Assembly (NCBI GenBank): GCA_033060915.1
Contig: CM065398.1
Coordinates: 1,245,001 to 1,309,000 of the forward strand
DNA length: 64,000 nt
Source of the DNA: Euryodendron excelsum
Taxonomy: Eukaryota; Streptophyta; Magnoliopsida; Ericales; Pentaphylacaceae
Reading direction: 5' to 3'
The position numbers were made by a program, and so were the translations under genes. The notes under the pieces are model-generated. The model did not search any database. It saw only the letters and a program-made list of their open reading frames with translations, and was not told the origin of the DNA. The stretch's first letter is position 1. Every line of letters begins with the position of its first letter. Positions 34,634 through 46,051 of this stretch are shown here, in pieces.

Positions 34634-36189
34634 CATTTTTTGCCATTTGTTCCCAACCTGGATGCTGATTCAAGTTAATGCAGCATCCCAGGTTGAGTGC
34701 CATTTGAAAATGTGTTTTTATTAAAAACGCCTTTTTAAATGGCATTTTTTCAACGTATTTACCACTTAACAAACAAATAAGTAAAAAGAGTTTATATGTA
34801 TGTACACTTTTTCAAAAAGAACGCTTTTTTAAAAAGCGTTTGTAGGGTCGATAATAACACTTTTTGTAAAAGCATTTTTTACGACTAGGAAATGCTTTTT
34901 TGAAAAGCGTTTTTAACTTGAATTCCATTTCATAAACCCTCGTTTTTACTCGAATAAAAAAGATTGTCTCTCTGGCTTTCGTGTTTTTACTCAAATCAGA
35001 TTCTCTCTCGCTCTCGCACACTTCCCATCTCACTCTCTCTCCAACTCTCTCACCCTTTCTCCAGTTCTCTCCCTCCCGATCTCACTCTCTCTCTCTCTCT
35101 CACCCTCTCTCAGTTGGCTCTCTCATTCACTCCATTGTTAGGCGTGAAGACTAGGGCTTGGAACATGTGAGCTTGTTAACTAAAGTATGTAGTTGATTTT
35201 AAGAGTTTAAAGACATGGATTCATGAATATATTGTTAAATAATGTATGTAGTTGGTTTTAGTTAATTTTAGTTGATTTTAGTTACCGAGTATTTTATCCC
35301 ATAGAAAGTGGTTCGTATTATAGCCTCTTTAGGACGACTTTCCTTCAAATTTCATAGGTACATTATTTCACCCAAAAAAAAATAAATACATATAGAAGCA
35401 CCATTTTTGCTTAACTGATTATATTATAATTCTATTAGTAACACCATTGTCAATCCATTATTCATTCATTTACTTGTTCTACTAATAAAATATGCCTTCT
35501 ATTAGTTGACAGCCGCACATGCTTTTTCTTCAAACTGTAGTTTATTCCAAAAGAAAAGCTAAAGAGAACAACATATAGTCGAGAAAAAATGGGAGATCTT
35601 GCATTCAAACTAAGAAGGTCAAAGAAAAACCAAGCTAAAAGTGAGAAATATCAAAAGAAGTACACAAAATGAAAATACCCTCAAAAAGATTCATGTAAAA
35701 GAGAAACTCAAAAACATATAAGTTCAGGAATCTATGAAAACTCCACCTACGCCAATAAGACACGGATTCATGGACCATTATAAATCTACCAAGTAATTAA
35801 TCACATTTTAGAATTTCCCTTGACGATTTCAGGCATCTTTACACACAATCTTAAGTACTAAACAGATTGAAATGGTAATAATTTGGACAAAAATTACAAT
35901 TTTTCATATGTGCCCCTTTCAATAACTGAAGCCATTATAGTACAAAATTGATTTCTTTTTAATAATTTGGAATAAAAATATTGACATCGGCTTTTCCTCG
36001 CTTATAATTTGTATATAAGTGATAAAATACAGTAAGAAATAGGATTATTATTTGTTTGTAATATATGTGTTTGATGGTAGGCACAGCTAAGTAATGACGA
36101 TAATGGTAATGTTTTACTGGAGGGAGGGGAGAAGATAGTAAAAGATCACCGAGAAAGCATAGCCTATGATATAGAGGCTAGCGGCTACT

Positions 36190-36800
36190 ATGAGAGCAAG
36201 AGCGGATCACACGGTTAGCAGGTCCAGCCGTTCCCCCTCCCGTGCAGCCAGATCCCCCAGGATCATCGTCACATCAGATGCCACAATCGGTCGGTGTTAT
36301 TGGGCCATACTCATCGCATGTGACTCCAACGATACCAGCGTACACATATCACAGTGAGTCACGAGATGTATCCTCTTCATCACGTACAACTAGTTGCAAG
36401 ATGAGAACGCGTCGCACCAGCCCCCGCCACATTACCTCCCCTGTTGCGTATGACCAGGGATTTGGGTACTCGGCACTAGGCGATGACGAGGACTTTGACG
36501 CATATATCGACCCATTATTATCATTAGGGCAACATATAGAGAGGCCTTTCATGGATACAGAAGGTCGCGTTTCACCTTCCATGTCGTCCTAGTATGCACC
36601 TCCATATCCACCATCATACACCGATGGCCATCTCAAGAAGCTTCGCAGATCATGCAGGCAGAGCCAGAGCCAGATTCACAGCCATAGCCACAACCATAGC
36701 CATAGCCACAGAGACTACATCAAATTACATGTGTCTACGAGAGCTATAGGCTGAGGAGAGATAGGAAGCCACCCCGATATGGTACGGGAGGTCATGTATA
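36190..36800 (+). pseudogene. Plant mobile domain (MAIN-like) C-terminal remnant
   Basis: An open stretch from 36242 is Ser/Pro/Thr-rich and low-complexity, as in the C-terminal tails of transposon-borne PMD proteins (annotated MAIN-like or PP7-long-form-like). A shifted frame then reads QAEPEPDSQP with repeated Gln-Pro units and closes with RRDRKPPRYGTGGHV before a stop. I remember this RRxRRPPxCGTGGH ending as typical of the family. Several in-frame TAG codons stand where the repeat predicts CAG. The globular PMD domain itself is not found upstream, so this is a broken 3' part. Confidence 0.5.
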
Positions 36801-37182
36801 GTAGTTGGGGTACTTTTTTTTTTTTTGTTTTTTTGTACACTGTAGGGTTTGTTGTGAAAACTTGTTTCGAAGTAATTTTATATTACAGTTTTTTGTAAAA
36901 AAATATTGTTGCAACATAAATAAAGTATGATTCATCTGGTATGGCAGTCTTTGTTCTTAGTTGTCATGTCAATGATAAAGCCTGGCTTGTCCTTGAATCT
37001 TCACTTGAACTTATGTCAATGGTAAAGTCTGGCTTATCCTTGAGTCTTCACGTCAAACCTGCACAAAGGCTTGTCCTATAACCCAATAAATTCACGTGAA
37101 CTATTTACTCATGCATTGTACCGTATTGCTTATATATACATCGTGTAATTACGTGAAGAATTGCTAAATCATACTATTAAAT

Positions 37183-37655
37183 ATGCCGAATCGAAAAGGA
37201 TTATTTAAGGCATCGTCAAGTCATTCGGTTCCAAGCAACAACATGAATGAAAATCAATCCTCAGCCATTCATATGGTGCATACATACACGGACCCAGTCT
37301 GTAACAAATGGTATGGGCGAAACCGTTACTTTCTTAACAAACCTATCCTAATGCATGATACAATAGGTCCAGTCAACCACATCTTCATCGGCGATGTATT
37401 CTTACATCCACCCCGCAGGGTGACCGACGACCAATACATAAGGTTCCTATGGGAGGACTTGTTCGATAAACGATGTGAATAAAAGATGTACTGCCGATGG
37501 CATGGCCTGTTTGTCCCAAAGGCCCGTTCAGCTAAGTTGTTCGGCAGGTCATCTTTCTGTAAGGTCATGAAAGCACTCAAACGCAAAATCGATCAAATGC
37601 AACGAAGGTTGGATAAATATCATTTTACATATTATGCGGAAAAAAAAATGTGTTG
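37183..37655 (+). other. Unrecognised transposon ORF in E2
   Basis: A 99-codon ORF (37183-37482) reads MPNRKGLFKASSSHSVPSNN at its start and contains KWYGRNRYFLN, HIFIGDVFLHPPRR and QYIRFLWEDLF. After its TAA the same frame stays open to about 37655 with a basic, helical-looking segment (KVMKALKRKIDQMQRRLDKY). That suggests one longer protein of about 155 residues interrupted by a single stop. I do not recognise it. It lies downstream of the PMD remnant in the same orientation and is probably part of the element's own coding content. Confidence 0.45.
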
Positions 37656-37940
37656 ATCCAACACAACAATTAATATAAATTGTTGAAGATCCGTTGCTAG
37701 TTTCTGACCTAGAACTTTCAGACTTCTCAGAAGAAAAAAGTCACTCTGATTTTGTTAACTATTTACCTAGTGTCCTTAGCATTGCTGGTAAACCAATATG
37801 TTGTTATGAACATGGTCCCTAAAGCTTATTTTGGTTTTTAGTTTAGCATGATGTAAAATAAGTTATTATGTTTTCATGTAATATATGTATAAGTTTGATT
37901 TGGGTCATATTTGTCATTTTTTATTTCATGTTATTCAACT

Positions 37941-38964
37941 CGGCCGTTGGGGTACCGAAATAGGGAGCAAGGGCCCAGGGAGTGTGAAATTTGACGGGAG
38001 GCACCGGTGTGACACGAGTGAAGTGTAAGAGTTGACGACACGTCAATCGGTTTCCTGGTTTGAAAGTTATGCAAAATTTTAGAATTTCAAAACTTAGGTT
38101 TTCGGAGATAGGCCAACTCGGTCGTTGGGGTACCAAAATGGAGAGGAAGGGTCTGGGGAGTGTGAAACTTGATGGGAGATACCGGTGTGACACGAGTAAC
38201 GTGTGGGAGTTAACAGCACGTCAATCGGTTTCTCGGTTTGAAAGTTATGCAAAGTTTCAGAATTTCAAAACTTAAGTTTTCAAAGGTAGGCCAACTAGGC
38301 CATTGGGGTACCGAAATAGGGAGGAAGGGTCCAGGGAGTGTGAAACTTGACGGGAGGCACCAGTGTAACATAAGTAACTTGTGGGAGTTGACGGCAAGTC
38401 AATCGATTTCTCAGATTGGAAGTTATGCAAAGTTTTAAAATTTCAAAACTTAGGTTCTCGAAGATAGGCCAACTCAGCCGTTAGGGGTACCGAAATGGGG
38501 AGGAAAAGTCTAGAGAGTGTGAAACTTGACGGGAGGTATCAGTGTGACACGATGATTTGTGGGAGTTGACAGCATGCCAATCGGTTTCCTGGTTTGGAAA
38601 TTATGCAAAGTTTTAGAATTTCAAAACTTTGGTTCTCGGAGGTAGGCCAACTTGGCCATTGGGGTATCGAAATGGGGAGGAAGGGTTCGGGGAGTGTGAA
38701 ACTTGATGAGAGGCACCGGTGTAATATGAGTGATGTGTGAGAGTTGACGGCACGTCAATCAATTTTCCGATTTGGAACTTATGCAAAATTTTAGAATTTT
38801 GAAATTTTGGTTCTCCAAGGTAGGTCAACTCAGCCAATAGGGTACCAAAATGAGGAAAAAGGGTCCGGGAAGTGTGAAACTTGATGGAAGGCACCGGTGT
38901 GACACTAGTGACGTGTGGGAGTTGACGACACGTCAATTGATTTTTCGGTTTGAAAGTTATGCAA
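37941..38964 (+). repeat. 178-bp tandem array, about 5.8 copies
   Basis: Units begin with CGGCCGTTGGGGTACC-type sequence at 37941, 38119, 38297, 38475, 38653 and 38831, each exactly 178 bases apart, with scattered substitutions. Each unit includes GTGTGAAACTTGA, GGCACCGGTGTGACAC, GTTGACGGCACGTCAATCGG and GAAAGTTATGCAAA. The last unit is partial. The array lies about 350 bp inside the right TIR of element E2. Short apparent ORFs across it are by-products of the repeat. Confidence 0.92.
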
Positions 38965-39312
38965 GTTCAATTTTCACAGAAAGGAGGGAAAGAATTTCCT
39001 GATATAAACATCATTTTAAATGGCATTTTTTTTCCAGAAAAAAACACTATTTCAAATGGCATTTTTTCCCTTAAAAAAACACCATTTGTAATGGCGTTTT
39101 TTGTTGGTGTACCTATACGAACGTATTTCCTTTATTTTACACCGTATTCTCTTTATTTTTTCCCTTATTAATTAGAATACAATGTAAAAACTCCTTTTCA
39201 AAAGGCGTTTTTAGTAAAAATGTTTATTCAAATGGCGCTCAACCTAGGATACTAAATTAAGTTGAATCAGCATTTAAATTGAAAATAAAGTTAAAAAATT
39301 ACTTGCGTCAGG

Positions 39313-40016
39313 AAAACAAGCCCATTTTGATGAAGATGATGTTTAAAAGCCCAGTTGAAATTGCTATGGGGAAAGTGGAAGAGAAAAAAATCCAGGAGGG
39401 TGTTTGATGCATTTTTGTTCGGAAGGTTAAGAACTAAATTGGAATTTGGATTTTGGGCCTATATACAATTTGGGACGACACTATTTAAAAATCTAACAAA
39501 GTTTGGAGTAAATTTGAACCGTAGACATAGCTAAATAAATGTTTTTCATACTTTTTTGTTTCTATATATATATATATATATATTTTTTTTTTTGGTTACG
39601 ATGTTCTAATCTATTTGCATGCCTGAATTGCATGCATGTTCTTACCATAAAAATAAAATAAAAAGAAACAAAAAACAACTTTTAAGTATCAGCAAAGGAA
39701 AATCAATTCAAAGCAGAAAACACACGCACAGATTCACTCCAAAGATGTTACTAATATGAAATTCGGTCTTGGCCTGAAGAAACAGTAGTAAGATCATAAA
39801 CACCAATATGCCAAAAATTCTCAGCATTAAAAGCAGTGAGAGCCTTTTTGTTTTCTAACCTTCCTTTATGCTTCATAACTCAAAGATAGAAACCTATTTG
39901 TTGATCCATGAATACGTAACCTATTCTTAGTATTACAATCAATGGGATGTGACGGTTGGAATCTGAATCTGAACAAACCTCTCATGTACAGAAAAAACAT
40001 TATGTTTGGATGCTTT
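39313..40016. other. 3' flank of OTP84
   Basis: No gene is seen. It holds an (AT)n/poly(T) stretch at about 39566-39595 and should contain the 3' UTR of the minus-strand PPR gene. Confidence 0.5.
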
Positions 40017-42716
40017 TCACCAATAATCCCCACAGGAACAACTCCCATCCCTGAAATGATGGAACCTCCTCACATCCCTTACAACAATCTCCCTCTCGAC
40101 AATCTTTGAGATAAACTTAGTAGCAACATGACAGTCGTTACAAACTCTGAGGTTCTTGGCAACTCTAATGGTAGTGCCAGGAGGAGTATTGAGGATACCA
40201 AATGCTATAGCTAGTTTCTCACTGTGTCCACACAGCAGATTCTCCTTCTCCTCTTCATCAACATTTTGAAGAACACACGAAGTATCAGGAACATAACCCT
40301 CTTTCCGCATTCTCTCAGACAATGTCTCAAGGAAGCCATGGAGCCTCTCACTTTGAGGGTGTGAAACATCCCCAGCTGTGAACTTATGAACTTCATCGGC
40401 AAACTCAATCCAACTGCATCCGGGTTCTTTCCTTACCCCCATTTCCTTCATGTCGTTTCGAACCTCTGTTGCTCTATCCCAGAGCCTAGCAGATGAGTAG
40501 ATATTAGATAGTAGAACATAGTGGCTAGCTACATTTGGCTCCAACTGAAGGAGATTCTTGGCTGCTATTTCCCCGATTTCAACATTTTGATGGATCCGGC
40601 AGGCACCCAGCAAGCTGCTCCAGGCCCCAACTTTGTCAAATTCAGGAGGCATGGCACAGAGAAGTTCATATGCTTCATCCAGTTGACCAGCTCGACCAAG
40701 CAAGTCAACAACACAAGCATAGTGATCTGATGTGGGTTCAATTCCGTGGTCATCTTTCATTCTATGGAACAAGTTTACACCTTCATTTACCATCCCAGAG
40801 TGACTACATGCAGCAAAAATTGCAATAAACGTAACGTCATTAGGCTTGACTTCCTCACCCTTCTGTTCTTCTGCCACCGTACTCTTAAAAAGTTCCAAGG
40901 CTTCCTCTCCCTTCCCATGCATCCCATAAGCCATAATCATAACATTCCACGTGATGACATTTCTAATGGGCATCCCATCAAATACTCTCCTAGACAAGTT
41001 CAAGCAACCACACTTTGCATACATGTCAACTAATGCACTTCCCACTGCAACATCTGATGCCAAAGCATTTCTAATAGCATAAGCATGGATCTCTGTTCCC
41101 TTCGCAAGTGCAGCCAGGGCGGCACAACCAGGAAGGATTGTCATGAGTGTTATTCCATTTGGATTGTAAGGAATGTGTCTTTCATCCACATAGTTCTCAT
41201 TTTTCTCTTCCTTTTTTTCTTTGACTCTTTGCATCTCATTTAGCAGCATAAGTGCATTCTCATGGCATCCACAAATTACATAAGCTGTGATTATCGTATT
41301 CCAAGAAACTGTATCTCTAATCTCCATGCTGTCAAATATATATTTTGATACTTTTATCTTCCCCATCCTAGAGTACATGTCCATAAGTGCATTTTGCACA
41401 TACCTATCTGTCTCAAAACCTAGCTTTACCACATAACCATGCATACCTTCTTTGTCAGAGAAAGCTTCACAGTCCACACAAGCTGGCAAGACGCTTGACA
41501 TTGTGGTGGTGTTAGGAAAAAGCCCTGAGACCTCCACCATTTCCATGAATAGCATTAAGGCCTTCTCGTTGAAACCATTTTGTGCATAACCAGCAATCAT
41601 AGCATTCCAGAGGCCAAGTCTCCTCTCTAAGATAGCATCAAACACCCTACGACCACTTTCAACACGTTTGCAATTGCAGTACAAGTCAACTAACGCACTA
41701 CCCACAAAAGAATTCCCAATCATTTCATCATTTCTCAAAGCATATGCATGAATTTCCTTGCCCACATCTAACAACTCCAAATGGGAGCATGCAGGAAGAA
41801 CACTTGCAATTGTGACCCCATCAGGCTTAATTGCTTCAAGAACCATACGGTGCAAGAAGGTCAACGCTTCAGGAAACTGGTCACTTTGTGAGAATGAGCT
41901 TATTATGGTGTTCCAAGAAACCATGTCTCGATCTGCAAACAACTCAAATATAGCTTTGGAGTCATCAACTCTTCCTAGTTTGGCATACATAGCCATCAAA
42001 GCATTGTTCGTAAATGTTTTCCTATCATCTACTCTCAAACTATAACCATGAACTTGCTTGCCAAGCCGCAAGCCATCAGGCTTGCCTAAATTGGAACATG
42101 CTAGGGCCATGCTCACCAAAGTAAATGAGCTTGGCTCCACTCTCTCCGATTGCATCGTTCGAAAGGCCTCTAATGCAAGCTCCCACTCCTCAAACTGACA
42201 CAATGCCGCTATCATCGAGTTCCAAGAAACTTGATCTTTTTGAGGAATTCTTTCAAACACCTTGAACACATCTCCAATATCTCCGCATTTCCCATACATA
42301 TTGACGAGGGTATTAGCCACAGTCACCGACGACGAGCTGTAACCAAGTTTTTCAGCAGCAGCATGAATCTGCTTGCCGCAATTCAAGTCTTGAATGCTGG
42401 TGACGGCCTTCAGAACGGCTGGGAAAGCAAAATTGTTGGGTTCGATACCTGCCATTGTCATTTCGATATACGTAGAAATAGCTTCGCGAAAGTGATTCGA
42501 TCGGGTCTGAGATCGAAGAGCTTCGATCCATGAAGCAGCGGAGCGTGATTCAGAGTTGAGTTTTGGAGAGGTTTGGGTGGAGATGAGAGTGGCAGTGGTG
42601 GTGGTGGGTTGAAGACTCTTCTTTTGAAAAGTTGGTTGTTGGGTTTGGAGGGAAGAGACAGTAAGTGAAGGCAGGGGAAGAGAGAGAGGAGACAGAAACT
42701 GTGTCCAGGAGGACAT
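40017..42716 (-). CDS. OTP84: OTP84-type DYW pentatricopeptide RNA-editing factor
   Basis: A single 899-codon exon, as usual for PPR genes. The first 60 or so residues are Ser/Thr/Pro-rich and Lys/Arg-containing, fitting a chloroplast transit peptide. A long P-L-S repeat array follows with unit ends such as VANTLVNMYGKCGDI and VSWNTIITAYVICG. The E region ends in GCSWIEF, and the DYW cytidine-deaminase domain has HSE at 831-833, CNDC at 859-862 and ends in CSCGDYW, so the zinc-binding and catalytic residues are all present. Overall sequence and length fit Arabidopsis OTP84 (At3g57430, about 890 aa), which edits chloroplast ndhF, ndhB and psbZ transcripts. Orthology is inferred; other close DYW proteins cannot be excluded without a tree. 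No frameshift or stop is seen, so it should be functional. Confidence 0.93.
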   Translation of the reverse strand: MSSWTQFLSPLSLPLPSLTVSSLQTQQPTFQKKSLQPTTTTATLISTQTSPKLNSESRSAASWIEALRSQTRSNHFREAISTYIEMTMAGIEPNNFAFPAVLKAVTSIQDLNCGKQIHAAAEKLGYSSSSVTVANTLVNMYGKCGDIGDVFKVFERIPQKDQVSWNSMIAALCQFEEWELALEAFRTMQSERVEPSSFTLVSMALACSNLGKPDGLRLGKQVHGYSLRVDDRKTFTNNALMAMYAKLGRVDDSKAIFELFADRDMVSWNTIISSFSQSDQFPEALTFLHRMVLEAIKPDGVTIASVLPACSHLELLDVGKEIHAYALRNDEMIGNSFVGSALVDLYCNCKRVESGRRVFDAILERRLGLWNAMIAGYAQNGFNEKALMLFMEMVEVSGLFPNTTTMSSVLPACVDCEAFSDKEGMHGYVVKLGFETDRYVQNALMDMYSRMGKIKVSKYIFDSMEIRDTVSWNTIITAYVICGCHENALMLLNEMQRVKEKKEEKNENYVDERHIPYNPNGITLMTILPGCAALAALAKGTEIHAYAIRNALASDVAVGSALVDMYAKCGCLNLSRRVFDGMPIRNVITWNVMIMAYGMHGKGEEALELFKSTVAEEQKGEEVKPNDVTFIAIFAACSHSGMVNEGVNLFHRMKDDHGIEPTSDHYACVVDLLGRAGQLDEAYELLCAMPPEFDKVGAWSSLLGACRIHQNVEIGEIAAKNLLQLEPNVASHYVLLSNIYSSARLWDRATEVRNDMKEMGVRKEPGCSWIEFADEVHKFTAGDVSHPQSERLHGFLETLSERMRKEGYVPDTSCVLQNVDEEEKENLLCGHSEKLAIAFGILNTPPGTTIRVAKNLRVCNDCHVATKFISKIVEREIVVRDVRRFHHFRDGSCSCGDYW

Positions 42717-43000
42717 CGGTAGCTTTTGCGGTTAAGGTTAGACTTCAAAGCTTTCCTCACAAATGAAAGTTTCAGGGAAAGGACGTTACGGTGCTTCTCA
42801 CAGTAGAGATTTAAACTACCAATGCAGTAACATCCAATTGTCAAATCAGTAGAATTCTTACTGTTTTCTATAACCATTAAAACAGTAAGTGAGATAATAT
42901 TTGTGCATCCGATTGTCATTTGACCATCAGGTCAGGTCAGTAGAATTCTTCTCACAATGCAGTAACATCCAAGAATCCATGTGTGTGTATACATACATGC

Positions 43001-43026
43001 ATATATATATATATATATATATATAT
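43001..43026. repeat. (AT)n microsatellite
   Basis: Thirteen AT units in the OTP84 upstream flank; a second run of similar size lies at 43418-43445. Confidence 0.9.
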
Positions 43027-43417
43027 GGACAATACCATTCTTTTATAAAATTGGCATGATATTTTTGTAAAAAAACAACCATTAATATTTTAAAAGTTAT
43101 AAATTAAAGGGCTCTCGTTCATTTCCTCTAAAAAAATTTGTATAAATCTAGTTGTATAGCATTATCTTATATCAATGGTGACTCTATAAATTTTTGTCAA
43201 TGGTGTCATTTAAAAATATAAATTCCGTAAATTAAAAATTTTACACCATCGGTATTATTATTTATTTGCAATAAATTGACAAATTAATTTGAACTTCTCA
43301 AATCACGAACAAAAAAAAATTATATAGCATGTACATAAATAAACTTTTACAATTGACCTCAATGAAATTTTACATTTTGAAATTGTTGCATAATAATCTC
43401 ATTATTAATACTACCAG

Positions 43418-43451
<34 letters not shown>

Positions 43452-45212
43452 AACTAAACAATTATTCATTCATTGATCTTCTATTACGGTTACACAATAG
43501 GTTTTTTTATGAATTTCGTTGTTGAAAAAACTCTTTTTACAATTGCATTTGCAATGGGTAAAAAATAGATCCCACCTCTAACAATGCAATTGATCCAAAT
43601 TATATATACTTGGTTTCAACAAACAGTTACATAAAAATATGAGCACTACTGGGTTCAGTACATGAGGGTCAGGGTTCAAGTACCTTTGAAAATAAAACTT
43701 ATTACTTAGTAAATTTTTTTTTTTTAATTTCAGGGGGTTCGAGTAACCCTCCTGAGCAAAGGGAAGAGTCGCCCAAGCTGGCTTATATTCATACTAGTTA
43801 GAGCAAAATTTTCTAAAAGAGCATGTTATAATAAAGGGCCAAAGAGAACTTCTATTTTGTGTTTGCTTTTATTTTTATTTTTCTCAAGCTATATAAGTGA
43901 AAGGTGGAATTGAGATTTTTAATTTTTTTTGGCTACAAAATGACCAGGCCTTCAACCAACTATTCTATCATGCTTGTGCAGAGTCACCATCTATACAAAC
44001 AAATCATGTAAATTTCACACGTTGCATTGGCCATACGATAGTGTGAGGAGAGATAAAACTTAAAACTTCATACTTAGAATGAGTACCAACCGACCATGTG
44101 AAATTTTAAAATTTGAAATCAATTCAATACAACTCCCCCATGCTTTTTTATTTTTCTTCTTCTTGTTTCAACGTTTCTTAACCAGTCCTAATGTAAGGTT
44201 GTAGTTTTCCCGTGCAACTGAGGCTTTCTTCTTGTATGTACAATTCCTAATCTCTCGGAGGTTTTCTTCTTGTGCCAGGATAGAGTTACAGTTTGGGTGG
44301 TTCTTAGAATGAAAATCAATGGAGGAAACTTTAGCAAAATTGTTTAAGCAAATGGGTTCTTAAAAGGCAAAACCAGAGGCTGTCGTGGTTGAGGTGGGAG
44401 TGGCAACAAAGAAATATGGGCAAGAACCTTTTATCTTTCAATCTAAAACCAGTGTAAAACTTAAAATTATATTCATAAATATATATATAAATTATATATT
44501 TATCTAGTATGCTATATTATATATAATATATTATATGTAATATGTAAAACACTATATGAATTATATACATTATTTACATAATATACAATCGCATTTTATA
44601 TTAGATTATATTTATATGATATATTATATACATTGGTGGTGCCCTCTTCTTCATCTCTCCTCTTTTTCCCTTTCTCTCCCTTATTTAATTTTTTATAATG
44701 TATTTTATATTAAATACAATAATATAAAAATATTATATGTATAAAATATGTTGTATGTATTTCGTTGGGTCTCCTTCTTTCTTTTTTTTTTTTTCACTTT
44801 TTCTCTTTTTCTCTCCTATTTCGTCATGGAATGAACAAATAAGAATGAACATTCCCTTTCTCCTCTTTTTTCTCTTTTTCATTCTCTTTATTCGCTATTC
44901 CATTTTCAAATGTCTCAAAATGGTGGTCCTTTTTTTGGGGATCAAATGGTGATCCATTTTAAAAATTCAATTTACTTTACTTTACAATATTATCCTTTTT
45001 AGATGGATGAGAATGTATTTTATAGAAAAAAAAAATAGAGGGCCAATTTTGAAATGCATTTAATTCAATGATTTTACAATTTTATCCTTTCTATACAACA
45101 TTGGTAGAATCAACATTTTTCAATATATTTTTGTTAAAAAATCCCTTAAATAAAACAAAATTGATGGATAATTTTGAAAATTCAAACTAAATTAGTCAGG
45201 TATGAACAGAAA

Positions 45213-45316
45213 AAAGTCTAGGGGTCAAGTAATACAAACTGTTCAATACTCATCCCTATTAAATTAGAATATGGAGTGTTTTATTATATTAACAACATGA
45301 ATTCTTAATTAATATG
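45213..45316 (+). repeat. Dispersed repeat, copy 1
   Basis: Contains CAATACTCATCCCT, TTAAATTAGAATATGGA and TGTTTTATTATATTA, which recur in the same order at 62748-62846 with few changes. Possibly part of an LTR. Confidence 0.6.
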
Positions 45317-45445
45317 AGCACCAAAATAGCTATTGGGATGGAATTCTGTTGCATTTAATACTTTACTACTAATAGTAAGTAGCATTAACTCAAACTTGAC
45401 TAGTGCTCCAAAGTGCCACCAGTATGGTACCATACTTTTAGAAAA

Positions 45446-45507
45446 ATTAGTTGAGGAGTGTTTATGACAGTCTAAATTAGTTGAGGAGTGTTTATGACAG
45501 TCGCGAC
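45446..45507 (+). repeat. 30-bp tandem duplication
   Basis: ATTAGTTGAGGAGTGTTTAT and the following GACAGTC are repeated exactly 30 bases later. Confidence 0.9.
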
Positions 45508-46021
45508 TGTTAGGTGGGGTCCACTTGATGTAACAACCATCCGGTTGTGAGTGTCCGACAATCGCGATTGTAATTGGCATTTTTCAAACTAGTTTTAGGC
45601 TCGCCCTTTGCACATTATTTGTCTTTAATTTTGTAGTGATATACATATAAAATAAATATAATAAATTTGTTGATTATTTTTATGTAATTTAATTATGTAT
45701 TCATCTATACATTAGTATTTAATATAAATTAAATACTAATATACTCATTTGTTTTATGTATTTCTATATAATATAACGGCACAAATTCATGAATTGTTGG
45801 CACAATGAGGGAATTAATCATTGAAAGGGTTGGGGAGATAATTGAGTTTCTTTTCATTTGAATTCCATATATGAATACAATGTAGTGATATAAAATTCTC
45901 ACTAACGATAAATATTTATAAAATTCGAAGTATCACTACCTTTTTACCTAAACAAATGCCATAATATACATGGGCGAACCATATTATAAAAATAAATACA
46001 ATGAATCAAATAGACAACTGA

Positions 46022-46051
46022 AATTATTATTATTATTATTATTATTATTAA
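46022..46051. repeat. (ATT)n microsatellite
   Basis: About nine ATT units. Confidence 0.9.

Larger units (their letters stand above)
34623..39312 (+). mobile_element. TIR element E2, about 4.7 kb, PMD-bearing
   Basis: The left arm (34623-about 34735) matches the right arm (about 39186-39312) in reverse complement: both begin CCTGAC and share ATGCTGATTCAA, CAGGTTGAG/TAGGTTGAG, GCCATTTGAA and TAAAAACGCC. The arms are also related to those of E1. Inside, on the plus strand, are decayed plant-mobile-domain (PMD) C-terminal sequence, an unrecognised 99-codon ORF, a 47-bp direct duplication at about 36966-37055, and a 178-bp tandem array. Many short GCGTTTTT/AAAAACGC palindromes lie near both ends. 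No transposase was recognised and the target duplication was not resolved. Confidence 0.72.

Noticed and set aside
36620..36720. His/Ser-rich peptide as a metal-binding protein
   Set aside because: The neighbouring frame gives the Gln-Pro repeat and the PMD-type ending, so the His/Ser reading is out of frame.
38060..38936. ORFs across the 178-bp array on both strands
   Set aside because: They recur with the repeat period and have no family match.
37941..38964. Regular repeats that could be mistaken for a CRISPR array
   Set aside because: Units are contiguous 178-bp repeats with no unique spacers, in plant nuclear DNA inside a transposon.
40521..42533. Plus-strand ORFs opposite OTP84
   Set aside because: They are shadows of the intact 899-codon PPR frame.
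42458..42919. 153-codon minus-strand ORF overlapping the OTP84 start
   Set aside because: Different frame from the PPR protein, and its composition is what the OTP84 5' end gives when read out of frame.
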